Shown: positions 1 through 8,367 of the stretch, in pieces
Numbering within the stretch: position 1 is the first letter of the stretch
Layout of the letters: each line of letters starts with the position of its first letter
The notes under the pieces: generated by a model
Told to the model about the DNA's origin: nothing
The model's input: only the letters and a program-made list of their open reading frames with translations
Databases searched by the model: none
Position numbers and translations under genes: made by a program
Assembly (NCBI RefSeq): GCF_001652265.1
Contig: NZ_LWBS01000077.1
Coordinates: forward strand, 1 to 64,000
Origin: Rhizobium leguminosarum
GTDB lineage: Bacteria; Pseudomonadota; Alphaproteobacteria; Rhizobiales; Rhizobiaceae
DNA: 64,000 nt
Direction: 5' to 3'

Positions 1-326
1 CGCTTCGGCGTCAGCCGCTCCGACAGCAGCGCAAGCACCGGGTCGTGGCGCAGCGTGTCGTGATCATCGACATCCTCGTAGCCCAGCGCGATCGCCGCAA
101 TGCGCTGCCCGACCAGCGTGCGGGTGCTGTGGACCGTGCACTTGCGATCGCGGCCATCAACGAAGCAGGCGGCCACCCGGTCGAACAGCCCGATGGCCGC
201 ATCGACGTGACGAAGCAGCAGCGCACCGGCATCCGAGGTGATCGCGCCGCCGTCGAAACCAGCGACGACTTTGTGGCCGTCGAAGCCTTTAAATTCCAAC
301 TGCGCGGAGATACAGTCTGTTTGCAT
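1..326 (-). CDS. IS1380-family transposase, N-terminal part (cut by window edge)
   Basis: This is the first 108 codons of a DDE transposase that runs off the left edge of the window, read on the minus strand from an ATG at 326. The protein begins MQTDCISAQLEFKGFDG and contains DGGAITSDAGALLLR and LVGQRIAAIALGYED, which are hallmarks of IS1380-family (IS4-like DDE) transposases. A purine-rich GGAGG sits a few bases before the ATG. No stop or frameshift occurs in the visible part, so the copy may be intact, but the catalytic core lies outside the window. The flanking sequence at 341-420 carries several copies of the motif AGATTCG and probably includes the element end, whose exact position I cannot fix. 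Confidence 0.88.
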   Translation of the reverse strand, partial: MQTDCISAQLEFKGFDGHKVVAGFDGGAITSDAGALLLRHVDAAIGLFDRVAACFVDGRDRKCTVHSTRTLVGQRIAAIALGYEDVDDHDTLRHDPVLALLSERLTPK

Positions 327-678
327 CGGGGCCTCCTTAGCGAATCTGGTAAGCCTTTGTAGCAAAAGCAGTTTCTCAGATTCGCAGCCCCGATGCACCC
401 CTTACTTTGAGAGATTCGGGCTAGCAGTGTTCGGAGATGATTGAATTGAAGGCCCTGCGAATTACTCGATAGCTCCGGGTCTTCAAATCATGCCTGGAAT
501 TAGGTTAGATCAGCCTCTGTAAACGTCCGAACCGTGATTGCCATCATGCGCTTTCGCGGAAATCTGGATATCAGCAAGCGTTGCACCAACCTTGGAAGCT
601 TCGAAACCCACTAATGAACTGCACCAACATCAATTTCCCTTCTCCCATCCGCTTATCCACGCATCAGAAAACTTTCTC
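327..678. other. Non-coding interval between IS1380 end and esterase
   Basis: No convincing gene here. The left part (to about 420) is the IS1380 leader/terminus with repeated AGATTCG motifs. The rest (about 421-678) precedes the esterase gene; an in-frame upstream extension back to 538 exists but lacks a recognisable protein sequence and a good ribosome binding site. No clear iron-regulatory (RirA/Irr) box was seen. Confidence 0.5.
341..384. repeat. Inverted repeat upstream of the IS1380 transposase
   Basis: CGAATCTG at 341-348 and CAGATTCG at 377-384 form a perfect 8-bp inverted repeat with a 28-bp spacer; AGATTCGGG follows again at 412-420. It lies directly upstream of the transposase start, where the terminal repeat and promoter of an IS1380 element would be. 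Whether these arms are the element terminus or an internal promoter/operator palindrome is not decidable without the other end. Confidence 0.45.
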
Positions 679-1560
679 ATGATCAATCATACCAGCGTCT
701 ATTCGATGCCCGGAACGTGTTTTTTCGATCTGGCTCCTGCTGCGGGCGGCGAGCCCTATCGCATATTCCTTTCCATTCCGGCGCAGAGACCGCCAATGGG
801 AGGATGGCCGCTTCTCGTTCTGACCGACGGTAACGCCACTTTCCCCTTCGCGGTGGCCAGCTTGGTCACGCAGGCACCTTATCCGACGGGGACGAACGTT
901 GGCTGGGGGGTGATCGCGGCGATCGGCTACCCGGGCGACGAGCCCTACGATCCGCTCCGCCGGTCTTGGGACCTGGGGCCTCCGCCGATCAAATCCTATC
1001 CGCCGTTCGTTGAGGGCGGTCCGCCGGTTGTCATCGGAGGGACCGGCAAACTGCTGGATTTCATCGACAACGAGCTTATCCCGCGGATTGCAGAGATGGT
1101 GATCCTGGATCCGATGCGCCGATCGCTTTTCGGACATTCCTTCGGCGGCCTCTTTACTCTCTATGCCCTGTTCGAGCGTCCAGGTCTGTTTGCCAATTGG
1201 ATTGCGGCCAGCCCAACCATCTATTGGGAGAACAGCGAAATCCTCAAGAACGAGGCGCAACGTCAAGAGGCGCCGGGGAATTCACCCTTCCTGCATTTGT
1301 CCGCCGGGGAATACGAAGGCGATGAGTTGGCACCCTTCCAGTACCGGAACGAGGATGCCCCTGCGCGTCTGGAGAAGAGGAAGACGGAGCGGACCGTCCT
1401 CCTGGCGCGAGAGATGGCAGAGCGATTAGACGGCACTGCCGACGGAGTGCGTACCGAATTCGAGCTTTATGCCGGTGAGACCCACATGTCCGTTCTTGCG
1501 GCGGCCGTGAATCGTGCCGTTAGCATCGCGTTCGCCGTCCAGGATTTGACCGACATGTGA
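679..1560 (+). CDS. Alpha/beta-hydrolase esterase, IroE/Fes-like (putative siderophore esterase)
   Basis: A 293-residue cytoplasmic alpha/beta hydrolase of the putative-esterase (IroE/Fes/enterochelin esterase-like) family. The nucleophile elbow GHSFGG is clear, and a late GETHMS supplies the likely catalytic histidine. I chose the ATG at 679 (MINHTSVYSMPG) because homologous-looking sequence begins there; the frame is open upstream to 538 without family resemblance. The gene converges on the fhuCDB operon, with 140 bp between stop codons. Family members hydrolyse ester bonds of siderophores to release iron; R. leguminosarum makes vicibactin, a cyclic hydroxamate held together by ester bonds, so intracellular cleavage of a ferric hydroxamate ester is a reasonable inference, not shown by the sequence. 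A general esterase remains possible. Confidence 0.75.
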   Translation: MINHTSVYSMPGTCFFDLAPAAGGEPYRIFLSIPAQRPPMGGWPLLVLTDGNATFPFAVASLVTQAPYPTGTNVGWGVIAAIGYPGDEPYDPLRRSWDLGPPPIKSYPPFVEGGPPVVIGGTGKLLDFIDNELIPRIAEMVILDPMRRSLFGHSFGGLFTLYALFERPGLFANWIAASPTIYWENSEILKNEAQRQEAPGNSPFLHLSAGEYEGDELAPFQYRNEDAPARLEKRKTERTVLLAREMAERLDGTADGVRTEFELYAGETHMSVLAAAVNRAVSIAFAVQDLTDM

Positions 1561-1700
1561 CGCTCTCCGACGTTAATGGTCCCGCCGGCCGTTCTCCCCA
1601 CCCGTATTGGCCCACCTCGGAGCAAGAGGCAGGGCGAACCTGCCGGCGAATGAGACAACACCAAGGTGAGATCGTTGATGGTATTACGTGGGCAACCCCC

Positions 1701-3674
1701 TCAGCTGACGCCGCGCTTCCGCATCATCAACATCAAGAACGGTGCGCCGATGAGTGCGGAAACAAGACCGGCCGGAATCTGGTAGGGCGATACGATCGTG
1801 CGGCCAACGAAATCGGCAGCAACCATAAGCCCCCCTCCGATCAGAGCAGCACCAACCATTTGCGGCAGCGCGCGCGCCAATCCCGCCTCCCGCGCAAGGT
1901 GAGGTCCCATGAGGCCTATAAATGACAGTGGGCCAACAGTGAGCGTCGCGGCAGCCGTCAACAATCCTGCGAGGCCAAAAAGCGCAAATCGCGATTTCGC
2001 CAAGGGTATGCCGACCGCCGCCGAAGGCGACGGCCCAAGAGGAAGTATGTCAAGCCAGCGGCGAACGGCGAGCGAGACGGCGATCAGCACGGCGCCGAGC
2101 GCCACCTCCATTGCGGCGGTCGGCCCCTCGATCAGATAGGTGGAACCGCTCATCCACCGCATCAGCAGAGCTGCTCTCGGATCTCCCGTCGAGCTCAACA
2201 CGCTGACGACGGCATCGACCATCGCGCTTAGGGCAATGCCCGCAAGCAGGACTCGCTCCGGAGCGAACGCCGATCGCCGGGAGCTGGCAAAGATCACGAC
2301 AAGCACACTGATCGCACCGGCCACGGCAAATGCAAATTGCCCAGAAAACCCCGGAGCGACGGCAAAGAGCGCAATCGCAACGCCGAAGGTCGCGCCGGCA
2401 CTGATTCCCAGAACTTCGGGACTTGCCATTTCGTTTCCGGTCAGCCGCTGAAGGATAGAGCCCGCGACCGCAAGCATCGCGCCCGATGTCAGGGCGGCGA
2501 GGATTTTAGGTATCCTGATAGCAAGGACATCGACCGAGAATTCGCCGGACGTAAAAGCCCAGCCGCCATTGACGTCACGTCCGAGAAAAACGCTGACCAT
2601 CACCAGCGCGAGCAGGCCGGCGGCAGCGATGATGACGGGTGCGGTTCCATCCCACCGATGGGATCGTCTGAACGCCGGCGATTGCTGCAGTCTATGACGG
2701 ATCTTCAGCCGCGGCAGGAGCGCGAGAAGCAGCGGCGACCCGAAGATGGCTGTTACCGCCCCCGTCGGCAAGAAATCGCCAAGTCCGCCGGCGACAAGTT
2801 GCAGGATGGAGTCGGCGAAAAGCAGCAGCCCGGCACCGATCAGCGGAGACCAGAGGATAAGCTGCGCGGGACGCCGTGCTCCGGACAATCGCACAATCGT
2901 CGGGGCGACCAGACCAATGAAACCAATGACCCCAACAGCGCTCGTGACAAATGCAGCAAGCGCGACGGCAAGGGCGACGACAACGAAACGCAGGCGGACC
3001 AATCTGACGCCGAGTGCCGTGGAGCTGCTCTCGCCAAGATCGAGCAGCGAAAGCGGTCTCAATACGAAAGTGCAGCCGATGGCGATGATAGCTAACTTCC
3101 AAAGAAGCGACAGGGGAATGACCCAGCTTTGCTGCGCCAGCGAGCCTGCGCCCCAGATGAACAGGCTCGAGAGGTAGCGCTGGTTCAAATAGGTCAGGAT
3201 GGCAGCGAGGCCGCCGCACCAAAGACTGAGAACCAGCCCCGACAGAACAAGCGAATAGGGCGAAAAACCGCGGCGCGCCCCCAGGCTGACGACGATCACA
3301 GCAGCGGTCGCACTGCCGATCAGAGCGACAAGATCACGGCCGGCGCCAAGCAAGTCGGGGAGAAACAGCGATGTTACCACCAGCGCCAGGTTTGCTCCGG
3401 CCGACACGCCGAGGGTGGTAGGATCGGCGAGCGGGTTGCGCAAAACTTGCTGAAACAGCGCCCCGGACAAGGCAAGCGCGGCTCCGGCAATCAGCGCCGT
3501 CGAAAGACGGGGAAGCGTCGAATAGTAGAACACCATTCGCGTGACATTGTAGTCCCCTCGAGCCATTTCAAACAGCGCAGGAGAGGCAAGAAACCACGAT
3601 GCCACGCCTCCACCGCATATCAGGAGGAGGAAGACAATTGCTGGCCCGATATTGTCGCGGCGGGATATTATCAT
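1701..3674 (-). CDS. fhuB: Ferric-hydroxamate ABC transporter permease, fused two-domain FhuB
   Basis: A 657-residue inner-membrane protein made of two FecCD permease domains in tandem, as in enteric and rhizobial FhuB. The duplication is visible in PRLSTALIAGAALALSG in the first half and PKILAALTSGAMLAVAG in the second, and in the coupling-helix segments GFIGLVAPTIVRL and SFIGLMGPHLAREA. Many hydrophobic segments cover the length. The start ATG at 3674 overlaps the fhuD stop as ATGA, so translation is coupled; the frame is open further upstream only by chance. The protein moves the ferric hydroxamate delivered by FhuD across the inner membrane using FhuC. Last gene of the operon fhuC-fhuD-fhuB. 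Confidence 0.93.
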   Translation of the reverse strand: MIISRRDNIGPAIVFLLLICGGGVASWFLASPALFEMARGDYNVTRMVFYYSTLPRLSTALIAGAALALSGALFQQVLRNPLADPTTLGVSAGANLALVVTSLFLPDLLGAGRDLVALIGSATAAVIVVSLGARRGFSPYSLVLSGLVLSLWCGGLAAILTYLNQRYLSSLFIWGAGSLAQQSWVIPLSLLWKLAIIAIGCTFVLRPLSLLDLGESSSTALGVRLVRLRFVVVALAVALAAFVTSAVGVIGFIGLVAPTIVRLSGARRPAQLILWSPLIGAGLLLFADSILQLVAGGLGDFLPTGAVTAIFGSPLLLALLPRLKIRHRLQQSPAFRRSHRWDGTAPVIIAAAGLLALVMVSVFLGRDVNGGWAFTSGEFSVDVLAIRIPKILAALTSGAMLAVAGSILQRLTGNEMASPEVLGISAGATFGVAIALFAVAPGFSGQFAFAVAGAISVLVVIFASSRRSAFAPERVLLAGIALSAMVDAVVSVLSSTGDPRAALLMRWMSGSTYLIEGPTAAMEVALGAVLIAVSLAVRRWLDILPLGPSPSAAVGIPLAKSRFALFGLAGLLTAAATLTVGPLSFIGLMGPHLAREAGLARALPQMVGAALIGGGLMVAADFVGRTIVSPYQIPAGLVSALIGAPFLMLMMRKRGVS

Positions 3675-4573
3675 GCTTCCTTTTCCAGAAGATCTGTCAA
3701 AAGGCTCGCGAAGCGCATGGCCTCGTTCACCATGCCAAACATCAGGGCTGGCGGCAGAATCGACAGATGGCCTGGACGTGCAAACGCAAGCCCGTTCCAC
3801 AGCGGGCTCTGAGCGAGCTTCGGAAGAACGTCCGGAGGAACGGGGTCAAAGGCGATCAGGCGTGCGTCCGGATCGGTGATCTTGGAGAGATCTTCAATCC
3901 CGATCGTTTCAAAGCCCCAATAGTTCGACTCTCTGGTCCAGGCATTCCGGACACCGATGCGTTCGAGCACGTTGTGGAACAGTCCGGGAGTCGAGTAGAT
4001 GCGGGCATGGCGGGCATCCATGAAATTCACCAGCGCAACCGGCGGCAGGTTCTTGCCCACCAGGCGACTGCGGCATTGCGCAAAGAAGACGTCGGCTCGC
4101 GCGAGGAACTGCTCTGCTTCATTCTCACGGCCAAGCTCAACGGCCAAATTACGCGTCGCCGCGATGGCAGCGGTAAGAATAGGTCCGATGCCCGGCGCAA
4201 AGATTTCCAGCCGAACGACTTTCGCCACCGACTGAAGCTTGGGCAACAGCTCATCCAGGTAGGGTGTGGTCAAGATGATATCGGGCTTCAGCGTGACGAG
4301 AATTTCAAAATTGACCTCGAACGAACTGCCGATATCGACGACGGATTTTGGCATCGGCGGCTCGACAACCCATCTGTCCCAATCGGCGCGGTCTGAAATC
4401 CCGACCGGAGGCAATCCGAGGGATAAAAGAGTGGACGCAAGGCCGTAGTCGAGGCTGACGATCCTTGGGCCCATCGACTGTGCAAACAGCGGAGCTGGAA
4501 TGAGCGAGGCCGCCGCGAACTGCAAAAACGAGCGCCGCGAAACCCCCATTGATCGGCCGGCCTCAGCAAACAT
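3671..4573 (-). CDS. fhuD: Ferric-hydroxamate periplasmic binding protein FhuD
   Basis: A 300-residue periplasmic binding protein of the helical-backbone (FhuD/BtuF) class. Near the N-terminus MGVSRRSFLQFAAASLIPA is a twin-arginine signal (SRRSF) followed by a hydrophobic stretch and an AQ cleavage-like site, so export is probably by Tat. The mature start RIVSLDYGLASTLLSLGLPP is typical of this class. The ATG at 4573 overlaps the end of fhuC by 11 bp; the ATG at 4549 directly before the Tat motif is an equally good candidate start. It is placed between ATPase and permease and overlaps both, so it is the dedicated receptor of this system. R. leguminosarum fhu genes serve vicibactin uptake; the substrate here is inferred from that. 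Confidence 0.9.
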   Translation of the reverse strand: MFAEAGRSMGVSRRSFLQFAAASLIPAPLFAQSMGPRIVSLDYGLASTLLSLGLPPVGISDRADWDRWVVEPPMPKSVVDIGSSFEVNFEILVTLKPDIILTTPYLDELLPKLQSVAKVVRLEIFAPGIGPILTAAIAATRNLAVELGRENEAEQFLARADVFFAQCRSRLVGKNLPPVALVNFMDARHARIYSTPGLFHNVLERIGVRNAWTRESNYWGFETIGIEDLSKITDPDARLIAFDPVPPDVLPKLAQSPLWNGLAFARPGHLSILPPALMFGMVNEAMRFASLLTDLLEKEA

Positions 4574-5369
4574 AGGCGAACGGATAGGGCAGGTTGGGCG
4601 CCGAGACCACATTCATGTCGATCCCATAGATCTCTTGCAACGTGTTTGGCGCAAGGATCGCGCTCGGTGTTCCGCTGGCAACCACGCGACCGCGTTTCAA
4701 TGCATGGATCCGATCGCAGAAGCGAGCGGCCATGTTGATGTCGTGGAGAACGATGACGACACTCCTTCCACCCTCATGCGCCAAGCGTCGCACAAGTGAG
4801 AGCACCTCGACCTGATGAGCAACGTCGAGTGCCGCAGTCGGTTCGTCGAGCAACAGGCAGCGAGCATCCTGAGCGATCAGCATCGCAATCCAGGCACGTT
4901 GCCGCTCACCGCCCGATAGTGTTCCCATGATACGGTCGGCGAACGTCTCTATATGCGTGGCTCGAAGGGCTTCCTCGACTTTCTCTTCATCGTTCTTGGT
5001 AAAGCGGCCGAGTGCGCCGTGCCACGGATAACGACCGCATCCCACAAGCTCGCGGACCGTCATTTCCGATCCGGTCGTGACATCCTGGGGCAGATATGCG
5101 ACCGAACGCGCAAAGGCGCGTTCGCTATACATCCTCAGATCCTGGTTGCCGTAAGAGATCGATCCAGTGCTCGGCGCAAGCTGGCGCGCCAGCATTTTGA
5201 GAAGACTGGATTTGCCGGAGCCGTTGTGGCCGACTAGTGCCACAACTTCTCCTGCCGGAAATTTAAGACTGACGTCGCAGAGAATTTCGTTCCGCTCTAT
5301 CAAAAGACCTATATTTTCGGCGACAAAAGTTTCAGCCGTTCGAGGCGGATCTTGCGTCGGGGGGAGCAT
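4563..5369 (-). CDS. fhuC: Ferric-hydroxamate ABC transporter ATPase FhuC
   Basis: A 268-residue ABC ATPase of the iron-siderophore type. Walker A is GHNGSGKSSLLK, the signature is LSGGERQRAW, Walker B is CLLLDEPTAALD, and the switch histidine lies in VLHDINMA. Start: AAAGGA precedes a GTG at 5375 by 6 bases and the ATG at 5369 by 12; I give the ATG, but the GTG is equally likely. It is the first gene of the fhuCDB operon. No fhuA receptor gene is found beside it, so the outer-membrane receptor must be elsewhere. The stop codon overlaps fhuD. Confidence 0.9.
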   Translation of the reverse strand: MLPPTQDPPRTAETFVAENIGLLIERNEILCDVSLKFPAGEVVALVGHNGSGKSSLLKMLARQLAPSTGSISYGNQDLRMYSERAFARSVAYLPQDVTTGSEMTVRELVGCGRYPWHGALGRFTKNDEEKVEEALRATHIETFADRIMGTLSGGERQRAWIAMLIAQDARCLLLDEPTAALDVAHQVEVLSLVRRLAHEGGRSVVIVLHDINMAARFCDRIHALKRGRVVASGTPSAILAPNTLQEIYGIDMNVVSAPNLPYPFAYVC

Positions 5370-5916
5370 AGCCACGTGACATCCTTTAACCGGGTGATAG
5401 CTCGGTACTAAAGATGAGAGCAGCAATCAACTATTTTCGTTAGCCCTCCACTTAGGTCCTCCTCATCTCGTGCGGCGGCCCCGGCTTTCGGCCAGCAGCG
5501 CCGGCTTCTGTGCCTCCTGCGTTATAGCGGCTGAGGAAACGAAGAAAGCCTTGAATCCTCTCATGCGTGTATCATTCTGAAAATATATTTGAGATTATCG
5601 TTATTTAGCAGTCGTTTGCTGGATTTCTCGCGACGAGCCCGTCGAAGGTTAAGCAATCACAGATTGTGTAAAATTGCATAAGCTGAATTATGGAACTAGA
5701 GCACGGGAATGCCGCCCTATGCTGCAGCCGTCGTCCGTCCGATGCGGGGCACTCGTCTCGCAGTTGGAACTGATCGATCAACTGGAGGAGTATCCTCGTC
5801 TCGTCGGCAAGTTCTCCCTGAGCTTAAGTCCAAGAATGAAACCCGGGAGGTATTGATCGCCATGAACCGATTCGAACCTGAGACACACCAAATCCCACAG
5901 CTCCATCCGAGGTGCG
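5370..5916. other. Intergenic region upstream of fhuC, possible gene remnants
   Basis: About 550 bp without a recognisable gene. The part next to fhuC holds an AT-rich stretch (about 5575-5615) that probably contains the fhu promoter, but I see no clear RirA (TGA-N9-TCA) or Irr box. From 5674 to 5856 a plus-strand frame encodes LELIDQLEEYPRLVGKFSLS, protein-like in composition but short and unrecognised; it may be a decayed gene remnant. No TonB-receptor (fhuA) sequence was detected. Confidence 0.5.
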
Positions 5917-6210
5917 CTAAATTGAATCACTTGCCCAATCTTCAGGCGCGTGGCGAATTCGTATTACAAAAATTGTCTCATCATCTTCGATCCGATAAAC
6001 GACTAGATGCGCTTTGAAGGGATGAATTCTAACAGGAGGATCAATCTCATCCCGTTCGCGCGCGATGCGTGGATTGACAGCTATCAGATCAAATAATGCG
6101 AAAAGTTCATCGTGGTATCGCTTTGCCTGGCCTGCCCCGAACATACGCACACCTTGCTCGGCGATCGCAATAATGTCCCCTTCCGCTTCGGCAGAAAGCT
6201 TAAAGCTCAT
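5917..6210 (-). CDS. parE: ParE/RelE-family toxin
   Basis: A 97-residue protein of the RelE/ParE superfamily, the toxin of a type II toxin-antitoxin pair. The start MSFKLSAEAEGDIIAIAEQG, the central LFALFDLIAVNPRIARERDEI and the end IFVIRIRHAPEDW match the ParE layout: helix hairpin, then a sheet ending in an RxxR/H-type strand. ParE toxins act on DNA gyrase; that target is a family inference. The ATG at 6210 overlaps the stop of the antitoxin gene as ATGA, the usual coupled arrangement. Confidence 0.9.
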   Translation of the reverse strand: MSFKLSAEAEGDIIAIAEQGVRMFGAGQAKRYHDELFALFDLIAVNPRIARERDEIDPPVRIHPFKAHLVVYRIEDDETIFVIRIRHAPEDWASDSI

Positions 6211-6449
6211 GACTTGCTGGCACGAGCCATCGCCTCAGCAAAGAGTTCATCCTTTGATCGGATGCCGACACCGCTTTGGAGCCCGGCCTCGACGAAGCTT
6301 TGCATGGCGGCGATCTTGTCGTTTCGCGTCTGGTCGCGTCGGATCAGGTCGCGCACGTAGTCGCTAGCATTCGAATATCGCCCGGTCCTGGCCTGGGCCT
6401 CCACCCAATCCTTCATCGGGCCTGGAAGAGATACGTTCATCGTGGCCAT
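6207..6449 (-). CDS. parD: ParD-family antitoxin (ribbon-helix-helix)
   Basis: An 80-residue antitoxin. The N-terminal MATMNVSLPGPMKDWVEAQ is a ribbon-helix-helix DNA-binding start, followed by ASDYVRDLIRRDQ, the ParD/CC2985 signature. The acidic-helical C-terminal part would wrap the toxin. The start at 6449 has GGAGG seven bases upstream; the open frame before it is chance. The antitoxin precedes and overlaps the toxin gene, so it should autoregulate the promoter found just upstream. Confidence 0.9.
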   Translation of the reverse strand: MATMNVSLPGPMKDWVEAQARTGRYSNASDYVRDLIRRDQTRNDKIAAMQSFVEAGLQSGVGIRSKDELFAEAMARASKS

Positions 6450-6471
6450 TGATAACCTCCATTTGAAGGCA

Positions 6472-6501
6472 ATATTAGCCGATTTTGGCAAAGTTTGTCA
6501 A
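6472..6501 (-). promoter_or_regulatory. Sigma-70-like promoter of parDE
   Basis: On the minus strand TTGACA (6496-6501) is followed after 18 bp by TAATAT (6472-6477), about 23 bp before the parD ATG. The -35 box lies in a 10-bp imperfect direct repeat, TTTGACAAAC then TTTGCCAAAA, a plausible site for ParD autorepression. The promoter match is direct; the operator role is inferred. Confidence 0.6.
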
Positions 6502-6615
6502 AGGCTCGAACGCCTTGATGAGATGCGAACCTGACGACTGCATCACCACTTTTGCGGTCTTCCCGGAGGTGAAGGGCCCTCCCAGACCCTTCGGATCAGT
6601 TTGAAGATCGACCGT

Positions 6616-7497
6616 TCAGCCCCACTTCATTTCTCCCTTGGCAACTTTGGAGCCTATGTCGAGCGCAACGCCCATGCCAAGACCGGGGAAGCGGGCTTCC
6701 ATGGCGGCCTTCAGCGCGGCGGAATCGGCTGCCTTGGCGAGTTCTTCCTCGAAAGCCAGCAGATAGCTCTTCGTGTGTTCGACGGCGGACATATCGGTTG
6801 CCGCTTCCGGCATCATGTGACCGGGAACGACAATCGTCGGCTTGCGGGCGCTGATTTTGTCGAGGGTGGCCACCCAAGCGGCACGCTGCTCCGATGCCTG
6901 GGTGTCGGCCGTCCACACATGAACGCCCGAGAAGATCATGACGCCCCCGAAAACAGCATTCAACGACGGCACGAACAGGTACCGGCGATTGCTTAACCCT
7001 GCCTCGGCCGCGACAATCTCGACGCTCTCACTATCGACTGTGAGGCTCGAAGCGTCGAAGGCTTCGGGTATGACGATGTCTGCAAGGGTCTGCGGGCCGT
7101 TCTCCTTGAGCTGCGGCCCCCAAACGGCAAGCTTTTTCTCGACGCTGCCCTTGATCGCTGCAATCGTGTCGGAGGCGGCCAGTACTTTTGTGCCGGGAAA
7201 GGCTTCGAGGACCGGCTTGAGGCTGAAGTAATAGTCCGGATCGGACTGGCTGACATAAATCGCGGTCAGCGTCTTGCCCGTGGCCTTGATGGCTTCCGCC
7301 AGCGCACGACCGTCGGGATAGCTGAAGCCGCCGTCGATCAGCAACGCTTCGCTGGGGCCGGTCAGCAGCACCGGAGCGCGAAAGAAGCCATTCTGACCGG
7401 CGGGGAAGTGCTTCCAGGCCAGCTTTGATCCGGCTGCGTTGCCGAGACCGGCAGGCGCAAAAACGGCAACGGCGCCGGCTGCGAGGGTGGTTTTCAT
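6616..7497 (-). CDS. Metallo-beta-lactamase-fold exported protein with degenerate metal site
   Basis: A 293-residue protein with an N-terminal signal peptide (MKTTLAAGAVAVFAPAGLGNA) and the MBL fold: LLIDGGFSYPDG, then SQSDPDYYF at residues 83-91 where the HxHxDH motif would stand, and a late VPGHMMPEA. The usual THHHxDH histidines are thus replaced by S, S and Y while Asp remains, so the standard di-zinc site cannot form. It may bind a single metal, act by another mechanism or be non-catalytic. The start at 7497 follows AGGAGAG. It is upstream of nothing obvious on its strand except the DsbA-fold gene behind it (gap 123 bp), which suggests a common periplasmic or redox theme. Function unknown. 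Confidence 0.75.
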   Translation of the reverse strand: MKTTLAAGAVAVFAPAGLGNAAGSKLAWKHFPAGQNGFFRAPVLLTGPSEALLIDGGFSYPDGRALAEAIKATGKTLTAIYVSQSDPDYYFSLKPVLEAFPGTKVLAASDTIAAIKGSVEKKLAVWGPQLKENGPQTLADIVIPEAFDASSLTVDSESVEIVAAEAGLSNRRYLFVPSLNAVFGGVMIFSGVHVWTADTQASEQRAAWVATLDKISARKPTIVVPGHMMPEAATDMSAVEHTKSYLLAFEEELAKAADSAALKAAMEARFPGLGMGVALDIGSKVAKGEMKWG

Positions 7498-7620
7498 GAT
7501 TTCTCTCCTTGAATACATGGTTGTCTCCGATGATAGCCAGTTTCGATTTCTGCTGCGAGTATTGCCCCTGCGGCGGGGTTTGTCGGTAGGTTCATGGAAC
7601 GGTCTGCTGAAAATGAACGA

Positions 7621-8253
7621 TCACGCCGCCTGAAGCTCGGCAGCAAGTCGGTCAAAGCTGGAGAACAAGGCATCGCTGCGCAGCACGCGGCGCTTGTCGC
7701 CGTCGCTGACCAATAGCGCCGGGACACCATCCATCCGGAATGCATCCATGAGTTGGCGGGACTTCCCGATCCTGTTGCGGTAGGCGTCGAGCAGAGCCTC
7801 GTGCGGAGTCCGGACACGAGCGGCGGCATCGGAAAACCCGGCCTGATCGAGAACGTCGGCCACGACAGCAATCTCCGAGGTGTTGCGGCCGTCAACATAG
7901 CGAGCGCTTTGAAGTGCCTTCAGGGCATCGCCTTCCCTGTCGAGTTGCGTCACCCCGACGGCTATGATCCCAAGCGTCGCAGGGGCGGAGTCGAACATAC
8001 CGTCTGCGCCCCCGAGAACCTGATCGCGATAGAGCTGGCTGAAGACCTGCCCCGTGAGCCGGTTGATCCGCTGGTCATTGTGCCAGGCATAGGCTGCGAA
8101 ACGTTCATCCAGCGGACGCGCGCCTTCGCCCGCGAAGAGTCCGCTCGGCGCAAGCTCGACGGTGAGATTGTCGAGCTTGGCCATTTTGTCGAGCGCGGGT
8201 GCCGCACCGTAACACCAGCCGCAAAGCGGATCGTAGAGATAGGTAAGATGCAT
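7621..8253 (-). CDS. DsbA-family (FrnE-like) thiol oxidoreductase
   Basis: A 210-residue thioredoxin-fold protein with CGWC at residues 11-14 (YDPLCGWCYG) and a cis-proline loop near GVPALLVSD. The helical insertion and the absence of a signal peptide fit the cytoplasmic FrnE/2-hydroxychromene-like DsbA group rather than periplasmic DsbA. It is divergent from the LysR gene at 8368, with a 114-bp shared upstream region, so that LysR protein is its likely regulator. Downstream on the same strand is the MBL-fold gene. The substrate is unknown; family members reduce, oxidise or isomerise disulfides. Confidence 0.82.
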   Translation of the reverse strand: MHLTYLYDPLCGWCYGAAPALDKMAKLDNLTVELAPSGLFAGEGARPLDERFAAYAWHNDQRINRLTGQVFSQLYRDQVLGGADGMFDSAPATLGIIAVGVTQLDREGDALKALQSARYVDGRNTSEIAVVADVLDQAGFSDAAARVRTPHEALLDAYRNRIGKSRQLMDAFRMDGVPALLVSDGDKRRVLRSDALFSSFDRLAAELQAA

Positions 8254-8367
8254 ATCGGACCATCCTTGAAACGATGGGCAACAGATAACGCACTTCTATT
8301 GAGCGATAAATATTGTTAAATGTGACAGAATGTATGTCAAAAACTTACAATCAAGGGGAAGAGGGTT

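Noticed and set aside
5709..6017. A 102-codon plus-strand frame
   Set aside because: It runs antisense into the parE toxin gene and has no recognisable motif; only a possible remnant is noted for 5674-5856.
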